From Saccharum officinarum (lineage: Eukaryota > Streptophyta > Magnoliopsida > Poales > Poaceae), in NCBI GenBank assembly GCA_020631735.1, contig CM036209.1, positions 6,795,451-6,859,450 on the forward strand: DNA of 64,000 nucleotides. The letters run 5' to 3'. A program made the translations under genes and the position numbers. Shown here piece after piece: positions 22,882-34,727 of this stretch. The notes below the pieces were generated by a model, which saw only the letters and a list, made by a program, of their open reading frames with translations, was not told the origin of the DNA and searched no databases. Numbering within the stretch: position 1 is the stretch's first letter; each line of letters begins with the position of its first letter.

Positions 22882-23236
22882 ATGGCGGGCGCCACGGGCA
22901 GGTTCGTTACACGGGCCTTCGAGGCCATGCTCAAGGAGTGCGCCGCCAACCGTGGCAAGTTCGCCGCGCTACAGCTTTCCATCCAGTCATACCTCGGTGC
23001 GTGCATGCGGCCCCTTTCCTCCCTCTCCTCCCGCGCATTGGGATCTCATGGTGGCTGATGATGGGGAGCTGTGGTGGTCTCTGCGTGGGGCTCGTGTCAT
23101 TGCAGATAGCATCAAGGGGGCTAAGGCAGAGGGCGCGGTCATCACGGGGGCGCTCACGTAGGCTGGGTGCGTGCTCGACGGGCCGCAGGCCGAGCTGGCG
23201 CTGCAGCCACTCAGCCTCGTCGTCCAGACCAAGCAA
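22882..23236 (+). pseudogene. 5' fragment of a BIG5-like brefeldin A-inhibited ARF-GEF gene, unit A
   Basis: BIG proteins carry a Sec7 domain and exchange nucleotide on ARF GTPases at the trans-Golgi. Only the extreme N-terminus is present. Exon 1 (22882-22996) starts MAGATGRFVTRAFEAML and ends in the SIQSYL motif at a GT donor. Intron 1 is 22997-23105. Exon 2 (from 23106) continues DSIKGAKAEGAVIT and a GPQAELALQPL-type helix. A TAG interrupts exon 2 at 23159-23161. At about 23236 the gene is cut off by the poly(T) of a minus-strand LINE. No Sec7 domain is present. An intron-bearing fragment means DNA-level duplication, not retrocopying. Assignment to BIG5 rests on recognising the N-terminal motif. 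Confidence 0.65.
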
Positions 23237-23239
23237 GAC

Positions 23240-25164
23240 TTTTTTTCTTGAATACGCAAAAGATTTGTGTATCATTATAATTAAGAAGGAGAGTTTAAAC
23301 ATACACACGACACTCTTGTAAAGAGCACCCTAGGAGGTCTTACGGTTGCGACCGGACCTTCCTAGCCGACTAATACAAACTTCGATATTATACAAGAGTA
23401 TACGATCGAACCAGTAGCAACTCAGAACCTACAGAGCTGGACGGCTCAGCTGCTCGCCGTGCGACCCTACTTCGTCATCCATGAAGAGTCTTCTACTAGT
23501 CATAGCATTGGTCACCGGGAACAACGCATCTAGAGCCTCCACTACGCTTGACGTCAATTTCCCTGTGAACAAGTTGTCGTATGCTCGCTTCGACGCGGAT
23601 GAAACTGGAGCTGCCGGTGGTGCGAAGCCCATCCTCTGCATGAGGAGCACCTCGCCCCGCTTGGCGGTCGGAATGTGCGCTAGCGGCTGAACGGCGATCC
23701 GTCTACTCCGTTTTGGCAGGGGGTTCCTTCTAGTTGCCACCATCTGTCTTGGCGGGCTCGCGATTAACGGCGACACTCACCTGATCAGCACCTCCTCGGT
23801 GAACCGTGCGAGACGCCGAGCGGCCTCACGTGGCATGGGCGTCATGTCCTTGTCCTCAACGTCGAGCTGTCCCGCCCGAGGAGGCATGAGTTGTGGCAGC
23901 TCCTGCACCGGCGGCTGAGGCGAGGGAGCAGCCGGCAATGGAGACAGCTCCGCAATCCCCGGAGAGGCGGCCTCCAGAGAACGCCTTACGATGAGTGCGG
24001 CGGCGAGCTCCTACAGCACCGGGTCAAAAGAGACGACCAATGCGGGAGGTCCCGTGCTCAGGCACATCGCCAACGCAAGCGGGTCGGGCTCGAGGAAGCA
24101 AAGTGCGGCAGTAGAAGGAGGTGGCTTGCTGGCGTGATCGGTAGGCGCACATGTGGTGTAGTCCGATGTCGCTTGGGCGGCTCCAGCTGACCGCCCGAGG
24201 TTGTCGGTGGCGATGCTCGTTGCCGCCACAGTGTCGTCCCCATTTGGTCGGCGTCGACGTTTGCGACGTCTCCGCCGTCGGCGCCCACCGTTGCCGCACG
24301 TAGCTGCACCAGGCACAACTGCAATCGCACCCGGCACAGCTCCAACTGTGCTGGAAATGGAAGGAGGCACCTTCCATCGCTGCTTACAGTCCCGCGCGAG
24401 GTGTCGGAACCCCTTGCAGTGGAAGCAGCCTAGAGGCAGCTTACATGTTGCCACCCTGTGCGCGGTGGAGAGACAGTTGAAGCACTTCCCATGTAGATCT
24501 GTCGGATAGCAGGTAGGGGGCCGCTGACTAGCCGATGCAGGACGAGCGGGGCATGCCCCACCAGCACCACTAACTGACCCATGCGACAAGACCTTACGCC
24601 AGCCGTCGGCGTCCGGAGCGGAGATGCGCTGGTGAGTGGAGCCCTATCCGCGACGCCCGAGGCGTTGCCGGGCCGGGACGCGGCCCTCCACGGGCCGAGC
24701 AGGCAGTCCGTGCACCAGGTGAGGGCACAGCCATGGCCAGCGAGACCTGCGGTTGCGCCGCCCGTGCACAACGCCAGCACCAGTTGCACTGTTGCGCGCG
24801 CCTTCGGTGACGGTGGCTGGCCTAGCTCCCTCAGCTAGGGGGTGCTTGCCCCGCCCAGCAGCAATGCTGCCGCGAGAACCTCCGACAATGCAGCATGGCT
24901 CGACACGCTTTAGCAAGGACGACATCCAGAGCTGCGACCCCTGGCAGATTGCGTCGAGGTAGGAGGTTGGGTAGTTGACCGGTGACCTCTCAGTGTCGGA
25001 GTCCTCATCCGCCCAACGATGGGCCTTGGAACGCCCCATCGAGCCAACCCCAGGGTAGAAGGGGGAGGTGAGGGGGACAGTGATGACGACAGGCTGGGCG
25101 CAGAGGGGTGGACGAGGAAGATGTCGAGCCTCGATGCCAGAGGAGCCTCGTCATCCAAGACGTC
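23240..25164 (-). mobile_element. LINE-like element carrying only ORF1, unit A
   Basis: A run of seven T (23240-23246) is the poly(A) tail of a minus-strand element. Before it in element order come a LINE-type 3' UTR (about 23247-23428; TTAATTATAATGATAC word) and then an ORF1-like coding region up to 25164, where a Sirevirus LTR interrupts it. No reverse transcriptase or endonuclease lies between ORF1 and the tail. The element is inserted in exon 2 of the BIG fragment. The fuller copy at 56395-58636 shows the same ORF1-then-tail layout. Confidence 0.65.
23429..25164 (-). pseudogene. LINE ORF1-like zinc-knuckle protein, unit A
   Basis: ORF1 proteins of plant LINEs are RNA-binding chaperones. 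In element order there is an acidic/serine-rich N-terminus with DEDSDTERSPV near 24990. Next is a DADGWREVLS-type motif, as often seen before the knuckles in grass LINE ORF1. Two CCHC knuckles follow (CFNC...H...C, then CFHC...H...C, about 24390-24490), then an Arg-rich stretch. The C-terminal module (RRGEVLLMQRMGFA-like, near 23650) ends RPAL before the stop at 23429. Frame changes near 24620. Stops after the SFDPVL and EEVLIR phrases are also present in the other copies, so decay predates the duplication. The family assignment is by motif recognition. Confidence 0.6.
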
Positions 25165-27010
25165 TGTAGGGTCCAAATGGCTAGAGGGGGGTGAATAGCC
25201 TATTTAAAAATCTACAAGTTTCACCAAACAACCACGTTAGTATAAAAGATGGCTAAGCTAATTCTACCACTAGCTCAACTACACTATGCAAGCCACCTAA
25301 ACAATTCTAGTGAAACAAGGCTATGATCTCTAATACATACCAACAAGACTAGGTCACTAAGCTACTTACTCCTATGTGATAAAGGCTACACTAAGCAAAC
25401 TTTATTGGGACTAGTACAAGAAACTAAAGAGCAAGTGACTTGATTCTTATACCAACGATGTAGAGAAGTAACGCACTCGAAGAATCAATCACAATTAGCA
25501 ATCACAAGAGAAATCCTCGGCAAAGAGATGACACAAGATTTTTACCAAGGTTCACTTGCTTCCCGGCAAGTTACTCCCCGTTGTGGCGATACACCCACTT
25601 GTCGGTTCGCGAGCTAATCGACTATCAAGAGTCGAGCCCTCGGTGGGCACCGCACAACCGCACACAAGATGGGGATCCTCCAAGCCACGAGCTCCACTAG
25701 AGTATCCAATTCGTGAACTCCTGCGGGGAAGGATCAAGAACCCCTTACAACACTTGGCGAGGGCTCCAACAATCTCCAATTGCGAGCTCAATCACCTCCG
25801 CTGCTCCAAGCCGTCTACCGTGTCGGGAAACACGGAAGAGTAACAAGAAATCCGCAGCAACACGAAGATCAAGTGCCTCTAGAATGCAACTCTCAAGCAA
25901 TGCACTTGAATCTCACTCAATCTCACTCAAGATGTGCAACCAAGCAAAGAGATGAGTGGAGGGGTTGTTCTCTAGCTCAAAGGATGTCTCTAGGTCTCAA
26001 AATGTGCAAGAGTTGCCTTCAAACCTCGGCCAACTTCTATTTAAAGCGAAGGGGTACGTAGCTAGCCGTTACCGGACGACGCAGTGCAAAACGTGCTGAC
26101 CGGACGCACCGGTCAGGATGACAGGACGCGTCCAGTCACTACAGGACAAGTGAGAACAGTGCGTGTCAGAAGTAGCCGTTGCCGTGACCGGACGCGCTTC
26201 AGCGTTTGACCGGACGCGCTGCACCCGACGTCCGGTCGGAGTCCAGAGAGCTCCCACCACGACCGGACGCGTTCGATCGCACGTGACTGGACGTGCTGCG
26301 CGTCCGATCGGCTCTACGTCCAGCTCTGCTCCTCTGGGTGCCTGACCAGACGCTCCGGTTCCGTGAGGGACCGGACGCACCGGTTGCAAACCCTAACACT
26401 CGCGCGCCTGACTGCAGTGAAGAACTGACCGGACGCGTCCGGTCAAACCATGACCGCGTCCGGTGCAGCGTCCGGTCACCACGGTGACCACCGTTCGCCT
26501 CCGTTTCTTCTCCGACTTCGCAAATGTGCTAACACCACCAAGTGTACACCACCATGTGCATGTATGTTAGCATTTCACAAACATTTTTCAAGGCGTTATG
26601 TTAGCTCTCAACTATATCCTAATGCATATGCTCAAGACATTGATCTAGTGGCACTTGATTCCCGAGCTAACTGTGATTGCCCCTCTTGATAGTTGGCTAT
26701 GTATCCTAAACCCGGTCAATCACTTCTCTACTCATCTTAGACCGGCAAAAGGAAAACCCTATGGTTATACCTTTGCCTTGCGCTCTTAGATCCTTCTCCT
26801 CCACTTGATCACCATGTCCATCATTTTATGTGCATTACTTCATGATCGTCATTTCATGTCCATGCACCATCTCTTTGTGATCTTGTGGCCACCACTCCTT
26901 GCCACATGCACCTTCATCACATGTGTTGCTTATGCCTAACTCAAAACACTTAACACATGGCATTAGCAACTTGGTGTCATTAATTACCAAAACCAAACTT
27001 GGGCTTTGAA
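25165..27010 (-). repeat. Sirevirus 3' LTR, unit A
   Basis: The LTR ends CCTACA on the minus strand at 25165 and begins near the polypurine tract at about 27010; the outer TG is not obvious. A TATA-like CTTTAAATAG reads on the minus strand at about 26037-26046. Between about 26060 and 26480 it carries many ACCGGACGC / GCGTCCGGT palindromic units, a known hallmark of Sirevirus LTRs. It is rich in CpG there and AT-rich elsewhere. Confidence 0.75.
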
Positions 27011-27023
27011 TCTCCCCCTTTTT

Positions 27024-28018
27024 GGTAATTGATGACAACCATCACAAAGATATGAAATGAAATCATATTTTCAATTTCGATAGTATTAGCTCCTCCTACA
27101 TATGTGCTTTCATGAGTTTGGTTCAATTGTGCACATATGTATGGATTTGAATTTTAGGAGAGTTACTACTATCAAATTGATGCTAAGGTATATAGAATGG
27201 ACCTTTGAAGCGTGATACCAATCGGAGTTGCCTTTATATACCATCCCTAGCATCGATGTAGCTAGACACCACTTGTAATACATCACGTGTAAAGATCACA
27301 AACACTAAAATACCTCGTGAGATCAACATTATAAGCAAAGGTGTCTAGATACCACTTGTAAAGTTACTCTCAACAAATCATCATTCAAGTTCTATTTCTA
27401 GCATACACCAAACAATCATGAATATGAATTTAAGCTTTGCAATGCAACAATTCATCATGTTAATGCACATACAAATGCCACAAATAATTCATGAGCTTGC
27501 TCCCCCTACTTGTATGCTCAATTTTAATTGATCCCTTGCCAATGTCATATCTTTGCTTTTTCTCCCCCTTACTATACCTCCGTGACTTACTTCTCTCCCT
27601 TTGCAACTTAACTTTTTAACTTTTCTCTCCTCCTTTGTCAACAATAGGTGCCAATTTTAGTGAGAGTCAAGTCAATCAATATGAGGGAGTCTAAATTATG
27701 GTTCAATCTAGATCACTTGCCTAGAATATGTAATTCGGTTTGTCAACAATCACATAAAAATGTTGTGAGCCAATTTTAGCCCACAAACATGTCATATGCT
27801 ACCACTAGATCAATCAAACATAGAAGCAATTGTGGTACCATATATACATCAAAATCATTTGATTTTCATGAATGAGCCTATTTGTCATCAAATATGTCTA
27901 TGTGTTCTAACCATGTCCTTAGCAAAGTATGAATGGTATGCCAAACAACACCTCGCTATGTTGGAGGAGAGGCATGTCATATAAGAATGTGGAGGTGCAC
28001 TCATTTCAAGTCGGAGAT
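27024..28018 (-). other. Sirevirus 3' untranslated region, unit A
   Basis: About 1 kb between the end of RNase H and the polypurine tract with no conserved open frame and no envelope-like protein. It differs from unit B by a replaced block near 27720-27785 and by smaller indels. Confidence 0.55.
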
Positions 28019-31000
28019 GTCAAGTATGTTCAATTCATTCTTCAACTTGAGTGGCTTTGTGAAGATATCGGCTAGTTGATCTTCGGTGCCAATGCCTTGT
28101 ATACAAATATCACCCTTTTGTTGATGGTCTCTTATGAAGTGATGCCTTATGTCAATGTGCTTGGTTCTTGAATGTTGAACCGGATTTTGAGTCATCTTGA
28201 TAGCACTTTCATTGTCATAAAAACAATGGCACATTCTTGAATTTGATTCCAAAGTCATTCAAGGTTGCTTTCATCTAAAGCAATTGTGCACAACAACTAC
28301 CGGCACTAATGTATTCGGCCTCGGCGGTAGATAGTGCAACACTATTTTATTTCTTTGATGACCATGAAACAAGAGACCTTCCAAGCAATTGACAAGTTCC
28401 ATTTGTGCTCATTCTATCAATCTTGCAACCACCATAGTCGGAATCGAATATCTAATCAACTCAAAATTAGACCCCTTTAAAAACCATAATCCAACATCAT
28501 GAGTGCCCTTAAGATATCTCAATATTCTCTTGGTTGCTTTCAAGTGACTTTCTCTAGGAGAAGCTTGATATCTTGCACACTTGTACACACTAAACATCAC
28601 ATCCGGCCTAGAAGCGGTGACATAGAGCAAACTTCCAATCATAGACCGGTATTGCTTTTGATCTACCATGTTGCCACTAGCATCAACACCCAATTGATCA
28701 TTTGTGCCCATTAGTGTACTCATTGGCTTAGCATCTTGCAGTCCAAACTTCTTGATCATGTCCTTGATATATTTTCCTTGACTTATAAAAGTGTCATTCT
28801 TCATTTGCTTGATTTGAAGTCTAAGAAAGTAACTAAGCTCTCCAATTATAGACATCTCAAACTCATTTGCCATCATTTTCCCAAACTCTTCACAAAAGTC
28901 TTGATTTGTTGATCCAAAAATAATATCATCCAGATAGATTTGCAATACAAACAAGTCAATGCCTATCTTCTTGGTGAAGAGAGTGGTGTCAACCTTTCCC
29001 ATCTTGAATCCTTTAGAGAGGAGAAAGTCCCTCAACCTCTCATACCATGCTCTAGGTGCTTGCTTCAAACCATACAATGCCTTCTTGAGCTTGTAAACAT
29101 GGTCAGGCTTCTTGTCATCTTCAAAACCGGGAGGTTGCTCAACATAAACTTCTTCATTGATGTAGCCATTGAGAAATGCACTCTTGACATCCATTTGATA
29201 GAGCTTGATGTTGTGTGCACAAGCATATGCTAATAAGATTCTAATTGCCTCTAATCTTGCAACCGGTGCATATGTTTCTCCAAAGTCAAGACCCTCAACT
29301 TGAGTGTATCCTTGCGCTACTAATCTTGCTTTGTTCCTCACAACCATGCCATCTTGATCTTGCTTGTTTCTAAAGACCCACTTAGTACCAATCATATTGT
29401 AGTTCTTCGGCCTTTCAACAAGTTCACAAACTTGATTTCTAGTGAAGTTGTTTAGCTCTTCATGCATGGCATTTACCCAATCAGAATCTTTCAATGCATC
29501 TTCTATTTTCTTAGGTTCTTCAAGTGACACAAATGAGTAGTGCTCACAAAAAGATGCTAATCTTGATCTAGTTTGAACACCACTTTGAATTCCACCAATG
29601 ATTAGGTCCAATGGATGATCTCTTGTAATGCTAGTAGGTTGGAGTATTGTGAGTTGGTTACTTCCACTAGCTTGACCTTGATCTTGCACTTCATCGTGAG
29701 AACCAGTAGAGCTTGCTTGATCTGTATCAATTTGCACACTTTGATTAATCATATGTATGTCACTATCATCATCAACTTGCATCGGCCTTATATCACCAAT
29801 GTCTATGTTTTTCATTGCATTTGACAATTGATCTCCTCTTACATCATCAAGGTTTTGATCTTCATTTTAAGATCCTTGGGTTTTATCAAACTCAACATCA
29901 TGAACTTCTTTCAAGGTGCCATTTGTGAGATTCCAAACTCTATATGCCTTGCTTGTGATAGAATAACCAAGTAAGAATCCTTCATCACATTTCTTTTCAA
30001 ACTTGCTCAATCTAGAGCCTTTCTTGAGAATATAGCATTTGTAACCAAACACTCTAAAGTATGCAATGTTGGGCTTTCTTCCGTTCAATAGCTCATATGG
30101 TGTCTTCCCAAGCTTTCCATGGCAATAGAGACAGTTGCTACAATAGCATGCCGTGTTGATAGCTTCACTCCAAAATGAATGACTAACATTGTATTCACTT
30201 AGCATTGATCTAGCCATATCAATCAAGGTTCTATTTTTCCTTTCAACTACACCATTGGATTGAGGAGTGTATGTTGGTGAGAATTGATGTCCAATACCAA
30301 GATCATCACACAAATCTTCAATTCTTGTGTTCTTGAACTCACTACCATTATCACTTCTAATCTTCTTGATGGTAGTTTCAAACTCATTTTGCACCCTTTT
30401 GACAAAAGATTTGAATAGATCATAAACATCATTCTTATCATAAAGAAAGAACACCCAACTGTATCTAGTGTAGTCATCAACAATCACAAAACCATACTTA
30501 TTGCCGCCAATGCTAGTATATGTTGTTGGCCCAAACAAGTCCATGTGCAATAATTCAAATGCCTTTGATGTGCTCATTTCACTCTTGCTAGGATGTGCAT
30601 TTCCAACTTGTTTGCCGGCTTGACAAGCACTACAAGGTTTATCCTTCTCAAAGGTGACATCCTTCAAGCCTCTAACTAAGTCATGCCTCAAAAGTTTGTT
30701 CAATTGTTTTATTCCAACATGACCAAGCCTTCTATGCCACAACCAACCCATACTAGATTTATTAAGTAAGCATGATATCAATTGTGTCTCACTATCATTG
30801 AAGTCAACCAAGTATAAACTACCATGTCTAAATCCTTTGAATATCAAATTTGATCCATGAACACTTATGATTTCAACATCATCACTACCAAATATGCACT
30901 TAAAGCCAAGATCACAAAGTTGTGCCACCGACAAAAGATTGAAATCCAAGCTCTCAACTAGCAACACATTAGATATGCTCATGTCATTTGAGATAGCAAT

Positions 31001-31891
31001 TTTACCAAGCCCCTTGACTTTGCCTTTCTTATTGTTGCCAAATGTGATAGCATCAAAACCACCATTTTGACTTGTATCAATTGATTTGAACATACAAGAA
31101 TCCCCGGTCATATGTTGAGTGTACCCACTATCAAGCACCCAATGCCTTCCTCTGGCTTTGTAATTGACCTATAAGACAAGATCAATTCTTTTTAGGTACC
31201 CAAACTTGTTTGGGTCCTCCAAGATTAGTGACCAAGCTCTTTGGTACCCAAATGACTTTCTTCTTTGAGCCCATCCATGGTGTACCAATGAACTTAGAAT
31301 GAACACCATTTGTACCCTTGGTAAGCATATAGAAAGAATCAAACTTAATTGAGGATACATTAGCATTGGATTTCTTGTTCATGCAATGTTCTCTATGTGA
31401 CCAACTTGCTTGTAACTTTTGCAATAGCTACCATTGTTCTTCACAAAGCGAGTCTTATGAGGAGCAAAAGTGGCCTTGCCTTTCTTGGGGTTATAGCCCA
31501 ATCCCTCTTTGTAGAGAGAAGCTCTTTGGCTACCCAAGCACATAAGCAAGCGATCCTCACCACCATAAGTCTTGGCTAAGGTGTGATTGAGCTCTTTTAC
31601 CTCCTTCTTGAGATTTTCATTCTCAACTATAAGTGTGGAGTCACAAGTGAAACCGTCACTACTAGATGAGGATGATGTAGATGTGCTACATGAAGGGTTA
31701 GTGGGAGCAACAACAATAGGCTTATAAAAGGATTCATCAATTATATCACATGATATACCTATGTTGCAAGTTTTAGCTTTCTCAATATTAGTTGGCATGT
31801 TTTCATATTTTTCAACTAGAGAGGAATGAGCTTGTTCAAACTTAGTGTGAGACTTTTGAAGCTTCTTATGGTCTACCTTTAGACTCTCATA
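28019..31891 (-). pseudogene. Sirevirus gag-pol remnant, unit A
   Basis: Retrotransposon polyprotein for packaging, reverse transcription and integration. On the minus strand: coiled gag C-terminus (31379-31891); a broken zinc-knuckle region (about 31380-31440); aspartic protease with LDSG (near 31130); GAG-pre-integrase HHCC; integrase core (LLHMDLFG near 30535, VIVDDYTR, SDNGSEF near 30350); RT with [10 protein letters not shown] and the active-site YLDD (near 28930); RNase H with DNESAIK. Breaks are a stop at 29867-29869 and a frameshift at about 28440. A TAA after VSWSSKK and a TAG before the MKATL phrase are shared with unit B. An 18-bp in-frame deletion lies after TKP near 28035. It cannot produce a complete polyprotein. 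Confidence 0.88.
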
Positions 31892-32010
31892 AGTTTCGAG
31901 AACTCACTTGTGTTTGGTAGTGTTTTGGAACAGCGGGCGAAAATATTTCGAGAGAAAATTTACGGCTCTCATTCACCTCCCTCTAGTCGCCGTTTTCAGT
32001 CCTTCAATTT

Positions 32011-32786
32011 TTCTTGTGCTGAGTCCTTTAACAGCTGAAAACATAGAAGAACGTGGTCTTGTTTCTCGTTCCACATTCCCACGGTGCAAAAACCTTCTAA
32101 AAATTTCATGGCGACTTACCTTAACCGTACTTCTTTTTCCTCTCTATATATGGCATGACATTGACATGTATGACCAAGCTAGCTAGCTTTCGTCGCCTGC
32201 AGCGAAGTATGCCCTCCACAAGTCTACTCAACGCCATTTTCATGACATTGACGGCTGTTTGATACAAATAATCAATCCCCATCCATCTCTCTCCACTACA
32301 ATAAACCCATTAATCCATGGCTTATTATGTTGTATTTTTTTATAAAATTTTGGTATTATTAAAAATTAGTAACTATTCGCTCACAAAGAAAACTAGATTC
32401 TTGTGCTGAGTCCTTTAACAGCTGAAAACATAGAAGAACGTGGTCTTGCTTCTCGTTCCACATTCCCACGGTGCAAAAACCTTCTAAAAATTTCATGGCT
32501 ACTTACCTTAACCGTACTTCTTTTTCCTCTCTATATATGGCATGACATTGACATGTATGACCAATATAGCTAGCTTTCGTCGCCTGCAGTGAAGTATGCC
32601 CTCCACAAGTCTACTCAACGCCATTTTCATGATATTGACGGCTGTTTGATACAAATAATCAATCCCCATCCATCTCTCTCCACTACAATAAACCCATTAA
32701 TCCATGGCTTATTATGTTGTATTTTTTTTATAAAATTTTGGTATTATTAAAAATTAGTAACTATTCGCTCACAAAGAAAACTAGAT
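32011..32786. repeat. 387-bp tandem duplication, unit B
   Basis: Copies start at 32011 and 32398, again with a 387-bp period. They correspond one to one to 17644 and 18031 of unit A. Confidence 0.92.
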
Positions 32787-33194
32787 TATTACATATATGA
32801 CCATCTTTCATTTTCCTTCAAAAATCCATATAAACTTGGACTCTAAAGTATACCAAGAAAATTTGCATTTTTTATTCCAAATTTGCATATTTTATTAAAA
32901 TATGTACATATATTCCTATTTAACTCTTTCTTAACTTAAATATCTCATTTACAACGCATATTTTTCAAATTACAATTCTTTTAGCTTTATCCTAAGTCAA
33001 ATTTCTTCTAACTTTAGATAAGTTTATGGAGAAGTGCATTAACATCTATAAACACCAATTTAATTTTATTAAATTCTTCATAAAGTATATTTTAATAGTG
33101 AATTTTATTTGGACTTGTTGATGTTATTTTGTCATTAATGTATTTTTAAAAAATTGCTCTAAATGAGAAAAAATTACTTGTAACAAAAGTAAAG

Positions 33195-33402
33195 TGCATT
33201 ACAATTTGTGAACTATTAGTTGGTTAGGTTCCTTATGGTCGAACCTACCAATCAAAAGGCTCAAGTCCTCGATTTGACGCATGTACTCGCATTTTCATGT
33301 ATTTATTCTAGAATTTAGTGGCATTGTTCTTGTCTTTATAGGGTAAGTGTATGTATATGTACGAGTGTGTGCACTATGATTTGCAAAAAAAAAACAAAAA
33401 AA
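33195..33402 (+). mobile_element. Au-like SINE, unit B
   Basis: Copy of the unit A SINE, with A box at about 33216-33228, B box at about 33255-33265 and a poly(A) tail broken by one C at 33385-33402. Confidence 0.65.
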
Positions 33403-34549
33403 GAATGCACTATAGTTATATCTCTTATAAACTAATCGTCACTACAAGTTCTATCTCCACATGCAAGACATCTACATCATCTCACACTAACTATCCACTT
33501 CATCTCTCACTAATAGTTATGTCATCTCACTAACTTTCAATCCTTTAATGCAAGTTATCCACATCATCACCACTAAGCACAATTACTAATTTCAATATAT
33601 TAAAAAACATATAGAAGGTATAATATATTTATTACTAGTATTTGTCCTGTCGTTCCATCATCTTATAATTCGATCTAATTCTGTTAGTTTTTTCATTGCC
33701 TTGCCCAATTTTGATAAGAATTGATGTAAGAACATGTATGTTAAATCATACATGTAAGGATTTTATTTCTAAGAAAGTTACGTAGCAACGCGTGAGGTAT
33801 CCTTCTAGTTTACACACTTCGCAAAAAAAAAAATCACTATAAGTTAGAAAATGAGTAATTAATAATACACACCACATCGTAGCTATCGGGATGGTTATAT
33901 TGATTTGGTCCAGTTTAATTGTGTAGTTGAACTGGTCTCTGAAAAAAGAAAAGCCACAGAAAATAAATAAAACATCTGATTGAATAACTGGGTGTGTGTG
34001 TGCAAGGAAGGAAACGATCACCAAGCATTCAAGGGAAATCCGCCCGAATCTATTTGAAAGTTCCCAATGGAGAGAGGCGTGGTTCTAGATGCCTGACCAT
34101 ATTTCAAACATGCATTTGATGATGGCGAGGTATAGAATAATATATGGCGGTACTACAAGACTTTAAATCTAGTCACACAATCTTTTGTTTTGCTCTCGCT
34201 GCTATTAAGATAGAATGTTAGAAGTATATATACTTATTACGATTAGAAATAAATATAATAGACTTTAGATTCCTACTCGGTCATGTATCAAAAGTCCTCC
34301 TAGGACATATGTATCAATTATGCCGACTATATAATAAATATAATTGCCGATGGTCTAAAGGTTTAAGCCATTCTAATTATTTTCCACACTCCTCATTAGC
34401 GAGTGAGTCTTACTAGCATCAGAGCTACACCATACGTATCGCAACTGTGTCTTCGTACACGGCGAGCCGTCAAATATGGACGAAATACCTTGCCATCGTG
34501 GCCAGCCATCCTGGCACCTCAAACTTCCAAAAGGAATGTCTATTGCCTA
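33403..34549. other. Unit B noncoding sequence between SINE and Stowaway
   Basis: Copy of 19037-20180 with no gene. The CATCTG hexamer is at 33973-33978 and uninterrupted. Confidence 0.55.
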
Positions 34550-34727
34550 CTCCCTTCGTCTCATAAAAAGAGTCACTATGGGATTTGTGCTGATCAAACT
34601 TTCTTAAGTGACTCCATTTGAGTGATATCTCTAGTTTAAAATATTTGACTTCTCGAAAAGTGAGAATGGACCTAACTGCCATCCATCAGATCCTGTTTAC
34701 AACACATTACAGAGATGACGAAGGGAG
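34550..34727. mobile_element. Stowaway-type MITE, unit B
   Basis: 178-bp copy of the unit A element with identical ends (CTCCCTTCGTC / GACGAAGGGAG). Confidence 0.85.

Larger units (their letters stand above)
17525..31891. repeat. Tandem unit A of a ~14.4-kb segmental duplication
   Basis: From AGTTTCGAGAACTCAC at 17525 the sequence is repeated almost unchanged from 31892, and its start again from 53847. Unit A is 14,367 bp. It contains, left to right, a 387-bp tandem duplication, an Au-like SINE, a Stowaway MITE, a Tourist-like MITE, a BIG gene 5' fragment, a LINE-like ORF1 element and a 5'-truncated Sirevirus. Its right border falls inside the Sirevirus gag region, where the next unit begins. 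Unit A lacks the two solo LTRs of unit B. Confidence 0.9.
25165..31891 (-). mobile_element. 5'-truncated Sirevirus (Ty1/copia, Opie/Ji-like), unit A
   Basis: The minus-strand order is gag remnant, protease, integrase, RT and RNase H, then noncoding sequence, a polypurine tract (27011-27023, AAAAAGGGGGAGA read on the minus strand) and a 3' LTR (25165 to about 27010) whose terminal bases read CCTACA. The 5' LTR, primer site and most of gag are missing: at 31891 the sequence passes directly into unit B. The LINE in the inverted copy is uninterrupted at the matching point, so the insertion site was just after AAGACGTC. Confidence 0.85.

Noticed and set aside
22611..23321. 236-codon plus-strand open frame over the BIG fragment
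   Set aside because: It crosses the leader, intron and LINE tail in the wrong frame. The real coding signal is the short spliced BIG N-terminus.
24011..24589. Zinc-knuckle protein as a cellular RNA-binding gene
   Set aside because: It sits in a poly(A)-tailed, repeated element with shared stops, so a LINE ORF1 remnant is the better reading.
26060..26480. CRISPR-like array
   Set aside because: The units are short palindromes of irregular spacing within a plant retrotransposon LTR.
27024..28018. Envelope-like gene of the Sirevirus
   Set aside because: Some Sireviruses carry one after RNase H, but no open frame of useful length or composition is present here.
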